Source: DASUAO01 sp046484625
GTDB lineage: Bacteria > Actinomycetota > Acidimicrobiia > IMCC26256 > PALSA-555
Length of the DNA: 10,214 nt
Direction of reading: 5' to 3'
Assembly: GCA_046484625.1 (NCBI GenBank)
Contig: JAWOIO010000112.1
Coordinates: 1 to 10,214, forward strand
Position 1 is the stretch's first letter; every line of letters begins with the position of its first letter. The notes below the pieces were generated by a model. It searched no databases. It was given only the letters and a program-made list of their open reading frames with translations, and was not told where the DNA came from. The translations under genes were made by a program, and so were the position numbers. Positions 4,702-10,214 of this stretch are shown here, piece after piece.

Positions 4702-5550
4702 TCAGGGCGCGTCGTCGTCGCCCGGCGCGGCAGCCTGGGCAGTGCGTCCCGAGACGCCCGTGTCGCCCGCGAGCTTCTGCGCGAAGTAGACGGGGATGAT
4801 CGACACGAGGATGACGAACAGCGCGACGACGTTCACGATCGGCAGCTCGGTCGGCCGGAAGAGCGTCGCGTACATCCAGATCGGCAGCGTCTGGATCGCG
4901 CCCGAGGTGAAGATCGTGACGATGATCTCGTCGAACGAGAGCGCGAAGGCCAGGAGGCCGCCGGCGAGAAGCGCAGTCCGCATCTGCGGGAACATCACGT
5001 AACGGAACGTCTGCCAGCTGTCCGCCCCCAGGTCGGCCGACGCCTCGTCGAGCGAGCCGGCTGTCCTCCGCAGCCGCGCGAGCACGTTGTTGTAGACGAC
5101 CACGACGCAGAAGGTTGCATGCCCGATCACGATCGTCGCGAGCCCGAACTTCACGCCGAGCGGGCCGAGGACGTCCTTGATCGTGGCCTGCAGCGCGAGC
5201 CCCGTGACGATTCCCGGCAGCGCGATCGGGAGGATGACCGCGAACGTCACGACCTCCCGGCCGAAGAACCTGTAGCGCGTGATCGCCATCGACGCGAGCG
5301 TGCCGAGGACGAGCGCGATCGCAGTCGCCGCGAGCCCGGCCACGATCGAGTTCTTGAGGGCCGCACGGACGCTGTCGTTCTCGAACGCAACCGGGAACCA
5401 CTTCGTGCTCCAGTCGTCGATGGGCCACCGCTGCGTCACCTGCCCGTTGAACGCGTACAGGCCGATCACGATCAGCGGGAAGTAGATGAAGAAGAGCGTG
5501 AACCCCGCGCCGAGGCGCAGGAGAGCCCGGGTGAGACGTGACTCGACCAT
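4702..5550 (-). CDS. potC: PotC-like ABC transporter permease
   Basis: This inner-membrane subunit of a spermidine/putrescine-type ABC importer has 282 residues (E. coli PotC about 264). The first membrane segment is at about 15-34. A periplasmic loop follows, then the permease core from about 66 to 258 with roughly five more segments. The EAA loop that contacts the ATPase is at about 169-190 (EASADLGADSWQTFRYVMFP). The FALSFDEIIVTIFTSG stretch (202-217) is characteristic of PotC-type permeases. The C-terminus ends in an Ala/Asp tail with no known role. ATG5550 is 10 bases after the stop of the PotB-like gene and has no clear Shine-Dalgarno, so it is probably translated by coupling. It is the last gene of the operon, ending at the hairpin element. 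The transported amine cannot be told from the permease. Confidence 0.9.
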   Translation of the reverse strand: MVESRLTRALLRLGAGFTLFFIYFPLIVIGLYAFNGQVTQRWPIDDWSTKWFPVAFENDSVRAALKNSIVAGLAATAIALVLGTLASMAITRYRFFGREVVTFAVILPIALPGIVTGLALQATIKDVLGPLGVKFGLATIVIGHATFCVVVVYNNVLARLRRTAGSLDEASADLGADSWQTFRYVMFPQMRTALLAGGLLAFALSFDEIIVTIFTSGAIQTLPIWMYATLFRPTELPIVNVVALFVILVSIIPVYFAQKLAGDTGVSGRTAQAAAPGDDDAP

Positions 5551-5560
5551 CAGCGCGCGC

Positions 5561-6457
5561 TCACAGTGACTCGAACGCCTTCAGCTTCCGGGCGACGAGG
5601 AGGTAGGCGATGATGACGACGATCGGCACCATCGCGTACGCCGCGGCGAACGGCAGCGCCGTCCCGTACTCGCGGTAGATGACCGTGCCGATGAACTGGT
5701 CGCTCGAGATCAGAGTCGGAGCGATGTAGTCGCCAAGTGTGAGCGAGAAGGTGAAGATCGACCCGGCGACGACGGCCGGGAAGACGAGCGGCAACGTCAC
5801 CCGGAAGAACGTGCGCACCGAGCGGGCGCCGAGATCGGACGAGGCCTCGAGCAGCGACTGCGGGATCCGTTCCAGCCCCGCGTAGATCGGGAGCACCATG
5901 AACGGCAGCCACAGGTAGGTGAAGACGAGCCACAGCCCGGTGTTCGAGTAGCCGTTGAAGGAGACGCCGAGCGGACCGAGCGCCCAGTTGATCGCGCCCT
6001 CCCCGGACAAGATCGTCCGCCAGGCGTACGCCTTCACGAGGTAGCTCCCCCAGAGCGGCATGAGCACGGCCACGACGAGGAGGTTCCTCGTCCGGGTCGA
6101 CGCGATGCGCGCCATGTAGTACGCGAGCGGGAACGCGAGCACCGCGCAGGCGACCGTCACGAGCGCGGCCATGCGAACGGTCCGCCAGGCCACGTCCCGG
6201 TACACCGGCGTCTCGATGACGCGCCGGAAGTTGTCGAGGGTGAAGTCGCGGACGAGCTGCGCGGTGAACGGGTCCGCCGTCCAGAACGCCGAGAGCAGGA
6301 GGACGAGCAGCGACCCGATGTAGACGACGCCGAGCCAGAGGACGGGCAGCGCCAGCAGCGCCCACAGGCGGGCGCGAGGGTGTCGGAAGAAGAACGTGGA
6401 GAGCCGCCGCCCCGGGCCCTGCCGGGGCGGCGGCTCCACAACGGACACCGAGGTCAC
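5561..6457 (-). CDS. potB: PotB-like ABC transporter permease
   Basis: This is the partner permease of the PotC-like protein, 298 residues (E. coli PotB about 275-285). The N-terminus is cytoplasmic and Arg-rich, followed by a first membrane segment at about 32-57. The permease core runs from about 93 to 288. The EAA loop is at 204-227 (EASSDLGARSVRTFFRVTLP) and conserved LGDYIAPTLI follows at 241-250, typical of PotB. The start is GTG6457, 22 bases after the PotD stop, with a weak GAGG upstream; GTG6445 (codon 5) is a possible alternative. PotB and PotC form the transmembrane heterodimer energised by the PotA-like ATPase. Confidence 0.9.
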   Translation of the reverse strand: MTSVSVVEPPPRQGPGRRLSTFFFRHPRARLWALLALPVLWLGVVYIGSLLVLLLSAFWTADPFTAQLVRDFTLDNFRRVIETPVYRDVAWRTVRMAALVTVACAVLAFPLAYYMARIASTRTRNLLVVAVLMPLWGSYLVKAYAWRTILSGEGAINWALGPLGVSFNGYSNTGLWLVFTYLWLPFMVLPIYAGLERIPQSLLEASSDLGARSVRTFFRVTLPLVFPAVVAGSIFTFSLTLGDYIAPTLISSDQFIGTVIYREYGTALPFAAAYAMVPIVVIIAYLLVARKLKAFESL

Positions 6458-6479
6458 GATCGAGGCCTCGGCCTACGTC

Positions 6480-7682
6480 CTAGCCGCGGATCTCCGTCCA
6501 GGCGGCTTTCCAGTCCGCCTGGGTCATGCAGGTCGTGGAGTCGTCGTCGTCGTTGCAGTCCGCAGCGGGCGTCGTCCAGTAGTAGACGTCCTCCCACCAG
6601 GACTCGTCGTCGGCGTGGAACGTGTCACAGTGGCCCGCGTCCTTGGTGAGGTCGCACGCCTTCAGGTTCACGGGCGCCTCGCCGAAGGCCTCGGCCACCG
6701 TCGCCTGCGCCTCCGGGGACGCCATGTGGTCCATCCAGAGGTACATGCAGTTCGGGTTCGCCGCCTTCGAGTAGATCATCCAGGTGTCGGACCACCCGGT
6801 TGTGCCCTCCTGCGGCTTGATCGCCGCAACGGGGACGTTGGCCGCGATCAGCTGGTTGTACTGATAGGGCCACGTCGTCCCGACGACGCTGTCGCCGGTC
6901 GTATACGAGCCGATCTGCTTCACGACGTCACCCGGCCAGTACTCGCCGACATAGGGCGCCTGCTTCTTCAGGAGCGCCACCGCCGCGTCGAACTGCTCCT
7001 GCGACAGCTGGTACGGGTCGTCGATCCCCAGGTCGGGCTGGGTCGCCTTCAGGTAGACGGCCGCGTCCGCGATGAAGATCGAGTCGTCGTAGATGGAGAT
7101 CCTGCCCTTGTACTTCTCGAGCTCCGCGTCTTCCCAGATGACGCCCCAGGTGTCCGTGTCCTCGGGGACCTCGTCCGTGCGGAACATCAGGAAGTTGGGC
7201 CCACGCCCGTGCGGGACGCCGTAGGCCTGCCCGTCGAGGGAGTTGTAGTCCTGGTTCTGGATCCCTTCCTGGATGTCCTCGAAGTTCGTGATGAACTCCG
7301 TGTTGACCGGGGCGACGTCGCCGGTCGTCATCAGGCGCACGCTGGCGTTGCCCGAGAACGAGCCGCCGTCGTAGGCGCCGGACTGGACCAGCGCGATCAT
7401 GTCGTCCGAGCTCGCGCCGTCCTTGGTGTTGACCTTGCAGCCGGTGGCCGCCGTGAACTCGTCCGTGAGCACCGAGTAGCCCGGCCACTGCACGAGGTTG
7501 ACTTCACCCTCCGAGCGGGCGTTCTCCTGGATCTCCTCGAGCGACGAGCCGAGACCCTCGATCTCCGTGCTCGCCGAGCTCTCGTCGTCGCCGCCCCCGC
7601 ACCCCGCAGCGACCACACTGAGAGCCGCCACGAGCAGGCCGAGCGCGACCCACAGCGTCGCGCGGTTCTGCCTCCTTCTCAT
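6480..7682 (-). CDS. potD: PotD-like substrate-binding lipoprotein
   Basis: This is the extracytoplasmic binding protein of the importer, 400 residues. Its signal is MRRRQNR, then a hydrophobic stretch 10-26 and the lipobox VAAGC with Cys28, so it is membrane-anchored by lipid. A Gly/Asp/Ser linker follows, then the PotD/PotF fold beginning at NLVQWPGYS (63-70), matching the start of the binding domain. ATG7682 is chosen over an upstream in-frame start at 7733. It overlaps the potA stop as ATGA, has GGAGG about 6 bases upstream, and gives a clean signal peptide. An odd point is the C-terminal quarter: five cysteines (312, 343, 352, 376, 385) and a run of Asp (378-381), beyond what E. coli PotD has. 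These probably form disulfides. Ligand (putrescine, spermidine, GABA or a relative) is not resolved. Confidence 0.9.
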   Translation of the reverse strand: MRRRQNRATLWVALGLLVAALSVVAAGCGGGDDESSASTEIEGLGSSLEEIQENARSEGEVNLVQWPGYSVLTDEFTAATGCKVNTKDGASSDDMIALVQSGAYDGGSFSGNASVRLMTTGDVAPVNTEFITNFEDIQEGIQNQDYNSLDGQAYGVPHGRGPNFLMFRTDEVPEDTDTWGVIWEDAELEKYKGRISIYDDSIFIADAAVYLKATQPDLGIDDPYQLSQEQFDAAVALLKKQAPYVGEYWPGDVVKQIGSYTTGDSVVGTTWPYQYNQLIAANVPVAAIKPQEGTTGWSDTWMIYSKAANPNCMYLWMDHMASPEAQATVAEAFGEAPVNLKACDLTKDAGHCDTFHADDESWWEDVYYWTTPAADCNDDDDSTTCMTQADWKAAWTEIRG

Positions 7683-8710
7683 TCCGATCCTCCCTCCGAT
7701 TCGTCGATGATCGACTCCTGCTCGGGACGCCACTGCACACGCAGCCGACGTCCCTTCACCTCGAGCACCTGGCTCGAGCCCTCCGCCAGGTTCTGCGCTA
7801 GCACCTGGAGCTCACCTCCACGATCGAGCGTCACGTGGAATCTCGTCACGGGGCCGACGTACTGCACGTCGTGCACCACTCCCGGCTCGACGTGCCACCC
7901 CGGCTCCGGCTCGCCGCCGTTCTCGAGGAGGCGGATCTTCTCGGGTCGCACCGTCAGGCGCCGCCCATCCCGCTCGATGACGTTGGAGACGCCGACGAAG
8001 CCGGCGATGAACTCGCTCTGCGGGTGCTCGTACACGGCCGCCGGCGGCCCGATCTGCTCGATCCGGCCCTGGTTGAAGACGGCGAGGCGATCCGACATGG
8101 TGAGCGCCTCCTCCTGGTCGTGCGTCACGTAGACGAACGTGATCCCGACCTCGCGCTGGATCGACTTCAGCTCGACCTGCATCTGCTGGCGGAGCTTCAA
8201 GTCGAGCGCGCCGAGCGGCTCGTCGAGCAGGAGCACCTTCGGCCGGTTCACGATCGCACGCGCAAGCGCGACGCGCTGCCGCTGCCCTCCGGAGAGCTGG
8301 GCGGGCTTCCGCTCGCCGTAGCCCCCGAGGCGCACCATCTCGAGCGCATCGGCAGCCCGCTGACGCCGCTCGCCCTTGGACACCCTCTTCACCATCAGCC
8401 CGTACTCGACGTTCTGCTGCACCGTCATGTGCGGGAAGAGGGCGTAGTCCTGGAAGACCGTGTTGACCGGCCTGTCGTACGGCGGCAGGCGCGAGACGTC
8501 CTCGCCGCCGAGCTCGATCGTCCCCTCGTCCGGGATCTCGAACCCCGCGATCATCCGCAGGGTCGTCGTCTTGCCCGACCCGGACGGGCCGAGCATGGTG
8601 AAGAACTCGCCTGCGGGGATCTCCAGGTCGATCGCGTCCACCGCGACCACGTCCCCATAGCGTTTCGTGAGCCCCGACACGCGAATGTCGGGCACGGCGT
8701 CAAGCGCCAA
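7679..8710 (-). CDS. potA: PotA-like ABC transporter ATPase
   Basis: This cytoplasmic ATPase drives the importer; 343 residues (E. coli PotA 378). Walker A GPSGSGKTT is at 41-49, the Q-loop Gln at 87, the signature LSGGQ at 139-143, Walker B VLLLDEP at 159-165 and the switch His197 in VTHD. The C-terminal part from about 240 is a TOBE-type regulatory domain. All catalytic residues are present. The start is TTG8710, with GGAGG 6 bases upstream, inside the end of the aminotransferase gene (11-base overlap). GTG8695, four bases after the aminotransferase stop, is an alternative without a good Shine-Dalgarno. The gene ends overlapping the start of the PotD-like gene by 4 bases. Confidence 0.92.
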   Translation of the reverse strand: MALDAVPDIRVSGLTKRYGDVVAVDAIDLEIPAGEFFTMLGPSGSGKTTTLRMIAGFEIPDEGTIELGGEDVSRLPPYDRPVNTVFQDYALFPHMTVQQNVEYGLMVKRVSKGERRQRAADALEMVRLGGYGERKPAQLSGGQRQRVALARAIVNRPKVLLLDEPLGALDLKLRQQMQVELKSIQREVGITFVYVTHDQEEALTMSDRLAVFNQGRIEQIGPPAAVYEHPQSEFIAGFVGVSNVIERDGRRLTVRPEKIRLLENGGEPEPGWHVEPGVVHDVQYVGPVTRFHVTLDRGGELQVLAQNLAEGSSQVLEVKGRRLRVQWRPEQESIIDESEGGSE

Positions 8711-9968
8711 GCGACGCCTCCATGATCGCGAGGCCTTCCTCGAGCTCCTCGTCCGTGACCGTCAGGGGTGGGAGGAGGCGGATGACGTTGCCGTAGAGCC
8801 CACAGGCGAGGAGGACGAGCCCCTGCTCGAACGCCTTCGCGACGACCGCCTGCGCGCGGTCCGGCGTGCGCTCGACGAACTCGAACGCGAGCATCGGCCC
8901 GAGCCCACGCACCTCGCCGATGTCGGCGGTGCGGGAGGCGATCGCGTCCAGCCGTTCCCGAAGCGTGTCGCCCAGCTCGGTCGCACGCGTGAGGAACTCC
9001 TCGTCGATCGTGTCGAGGACGGCAAGGGCTGCGGCGCAGGAGAGCGGGTTGCCGCCGAACGTCCCGCCGAGACCGCCCGGAGGCACGGCGTCCATCACGT
9101 CCGCGCCACCCGTCACGCCCGCGAGCGGTAGACCGCCGCCGATCGACTTCCCCGAGACGAGGAGGTCGGGCTCGACGCCCTCGTAGTGCTCGATCGCCCA
9201 CATCTTCCCCGTGCGCCCCACACCGGACTGCACCTCGTCGTCCACGTAGAGGATCCCGTGCTCGCGGCAGAGGGCCTGGAGCCTGGCCGGGTAGTCGGGA
9301 GGCATCGCGACGAACCCGCCCTCGCCCTGCACCGGCTCGAGAACGACGCACGCGACCGTGGAGGGGTCGACGTCGGCCTTGAAGAGGTGCTCGAGCGCCG
9401 CGATGGCGTCGTCGGAGGAGATCCCGTGGTACGGGTACGGAGCAGGCGCGCGGTAGACCTCCGGCGCGAACGGTCCGAAGCCCGCTTTGTACGGCTTCAC
9501 CTTGCTCGTCATCGTCATCGCGAGGAGCGTGCGCCCGTGAAAGGCGCCGTCGAAGACGACGACAGCGGGGCGGCCCGTCGCGACGCGCGCGATCTTGACC
9601 GCGTTCTCGACAGCTTCGGCCCCGGTGTTGACGAGGATCGTCCGCTGCTCGTCGCCCGCGCACGGCGAGAGCTCCGCGAGACGGCGACACACCTCGACGT
9701 ACGGCTCGTACACGCCGACCATGAAGCACTGGTGCAGGTAGCGGTCGGCCTGCTCCTTGATCGCGTCGACCACCGCGGCGAGGCGGTGCCCGGTGTTCTG
9801 GCAGCCGATCCCACCGCCGAAGTCGATGAAGGAGCGCCCATCGGGATCGGTGATGCGCGCGCCTTCGGCATGCGCGACCACGAGCTTCGGGGTGGCCATG
9901 CCGCGCGCGACGTAGCGCGCCCGGTCGGACAGAATGCGATCGGTCGCTGTCGTGTCAGTGGAGTGCAT
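8700..9968 (-). CDS. gabT: Class III aminotransferase, GABA-type
   Basis: This PLP enzyme moves an amino group from an omega-amino compound (for GabT, 4-aminobutyrate) to 2-oxoglutarate, in the cytoplasm. It has 422 residues (E. coli GabT 426). The PLP-phosphate motif NTGAEAVENA is at 114-123, FHGRT at 143-147, EPVQGEGGF at 211-219, DEVQSG at 244-249 (Asp contacts the pyridine nitrogen), the Schiff-base lysine K274 in SGKSIGGGLPL, and GTFGGNP near 302-308. The start ATG9968 is preferred; an upstream in-frame TTG at 10016 adds 16 residues of no family resemblance. It is the first gene of the operon with the Pot-like importer. A diamine, ornithine or other omega-aminotransferase specificity is possible; GabT is the best fit by motif. 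Confidence 0.85.
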   Translation of the reverse strand: MHSTDTTATDRILSDRARYVARGMATPKLVVAHAEGARITDPDGRSFIDFGGGIGCQNTGHRLAAVVDAIKEQADRYLHQCFMVGVYEPYVEVCRRLAELSPCAGDEQRTILVNTGAEAVENAVKIARVATGRPAVVVFDGAFHGRTLLAMTMTSKVKPYKAGFGPFAPEVYRAPAPYPYHGISSDDAIAALEHLFKADVDPSTVACVVLEPVQGEGGFVAMPPDYPARLQALCREHGILYVDDEVQSGVGRTGKMWAIEHYEGVEPDLLVSGKSIGGGLPLAGVTGGADVMDAVPPGGLGGTFGGNPLSCAAALAVLDTIDEEFLTRATELGDTLRERLDAIASRTADIGEVRGLGPMLAFEFVERTPDRAQAVVAKAFEQGLVLLACGLYGNVIRLLPPLTVTDEELEEGLAIMEASLGA

Positions 9969-9974
9969 CGCGCG

Positions 9975-9980
9975 ATTATG
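9975..9980 (-). promoter_or_regulatory. Putative -10 box of the gabT-pot operon
   Basis: On the minus strand CATAAT (one mismatch to TATAAT) lies 6 bases before ATG9968, so the message could begin at or near the start codon. A GGAGG (9983-9987) lies 14 bases before the ATG, rather far for a Shine-Dalgarno. A TTGACG at 10011-10016 is about 30 bases from the box, too far for a standard -35. No operator is obvious. Confidence 0.3.
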
Positions 9981-10044
9981 AACCTCCGAGCCAGGGAATT
10001 CACCCGCACCCGTCAAAAGCCCGGATTCGATCCCGCTGCACGTC

Positions 10045-10050
10045 TACGAT
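10045..10050 (+). promoter_or_regulatory. Putative -10 box of tRNA-Thr
   Basis: TACGAT fits the TANNNT pattern and ends 8 bases before the mature 5' end of the tRNA. Transcription would start very close to the tRNA. No strong -35 is seen. The 90-base gap to the divergent operon holds this box and the gabT box and nothing else I can identify. Confidence 0.35.
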
Positions 10051-10058
10051 CCGGGAAC

Positions 10059-10131
10059 GCCGGAGTAGCTCAGCTGGCAGAGCACCTGATTTGTAATCAG
10101 GCGGCCGTGGGTTCGAGTCCCACCTCCGGCT
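10059..10131 (+). tRNA. tRNA-Thr (anticodon UGU)
   Basis: The 73-base gene folds cleanly. The acceptor stem GCCGGAG pairs with CTCCGGC. The D-arm GCTC/GAGC encloses an 8-base loop. The anticodon arm CCTGA/TCAGG has loop TTTGTAA, giving anticodon TGT (reads ACA and relatives). The variable loop has 5 bases, and the T-arm GTGGG/CCCAC has loop TTCGAGT. The discriminator is T and CCA is not encoded, so it would be added enzymatically. It is divergent from the gabT operon. Confidence 0.97.
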
Positions 10132-10134
10132 TTG

Positions 10135-10165
10135 GTGGCGGGGAACCCATGGTTCCCACGCCCAC
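10135..10165 (+). terminator. Strong hairpin after tRNA-Thr
   Basis: GTGGCG-GGGAACC pairs with GGTTCCC-A-CGCCCAC around a CAT loop: a 7-bp perfect inner stem and an outer stem of 6 pairs with small bulges. It starts four bases after the tRNA, so it is well placed to end transcription or define the 3' end. It is followed by a run of C, not T, so it would be a non-classical terminator. The remaining 49 bases of the window hold nothing I can identify. Confidence 0.55.
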
Positions 10166-10214
10166 CCCCCCTTGCACGAGCGGGCCGCAGCGCACCTCCC
10201 GGCCGGGGTCGAGG

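Noticed and set aside
7683..7733. Upstream start for the PotD-like protein
   Set aside because: It would put 17 polar residues before the lipoprotein signal and overlap the ATPase gene by over 50 bases; ATG7682 has a Shine-Dalgarno and an ATGA overlap.
6396..8132. Long open frame of 578 codons on the plus strand
   Set aside because: It runs antisense through the PotB-, PotD- and PotA-like genes, is extremely rich in Arg, Val, Asp and Leu, and shows no domain. It is a mirror of GC-rich codon usage.
8551..9729. Open frame of 392 codons on the minus strand overlapping the aminotransferase
   Set aside because: It is Arg-rich low-complexity in a second frame of a clearly real aminotransferase and ATPase gene.
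9969..10016. Upstream TTG start giving a 438-residue aminotransferase
   Set aside because: The 16 extra residues do not resemble the family, and ATG9968 fits the usual length and a promoter-like box.
1..10214. CRISPR array, defence island or other new multi-gene system
   Set aside because: No regularly spaced repeats, no nuclease, helicase or toxin motifs, and no intact transposase were seen; the recognisable genes are metabolic or repair genes.

Overview
The window is GC-rich DNA with very GC-biased third codon positions. It carries several TANNNT-type -10 boxes placed 7-8 bases before start codons (leaderless-style starts) and actinobacterial-looking protein families. This suggests an actinobacterium, perhaps of the Thermoleophilia/Gaiella kind. 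That placement is an inference from gene style; no taxonomic marker is present.

Layout. Bases 1-336 hold no convincing intact gene: there is a small hairpin, a perfect 26-bp palindrome, a possible zinc-ribbon C-terminal remnant and the first copy of an intergenic repeat. Bases 337-3890 carry three plus-strand genes for unrecognised membrane proteins. The first (337-1332) is an exported beta-sandwich-like domain plus three membrane segments, the second (1538-1981) a small four-segment protein, and the third (2676-3890) seven segments plus a six-cysteine outer domain. Between the second and third lies a zone of decayed DNA. It holds a frameshifted and truncated serine recombinase on the minus strand (1985-2319), a truncated msrA copy with an in-frame stop (2365-2541), and a tRNA-Thr-like fragment (about 2550-2577). 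An intact msrA follows at 3934-4593. Related copies of one repeat precede all three membrane genes.

Bases 4594-4701 separate convergent transcription units and hold a head-to-head pair of hairpin elements. From there to 9968 the minus strand is one compact operon, in transcription order: class III (GABA-type) aminotransferase, PotA-like ATPase, PotD-like lipoprotein, PotB-like permease, PotC-like permease. Genes overlap by 4-11 bases or lie 10-22 bases apart, so translational coupling is likely. The operon most plausibly imports a polyamine, GABA or a related amine/amino acid and transaminates it. Divergently placed at the right edge is an intact tRNA-Thr(UGU), followed by a strong hairpin.

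No CRISPR array, intact transposase, toxin-antitoxin pair or recognisable defence system was found. The most interesting material is the recombinase/msrA/tRNA decay zone, the repeat shared upstream of the orphan membrane genes, and the paired hairpin element that keeps its stem through compensating base changes.
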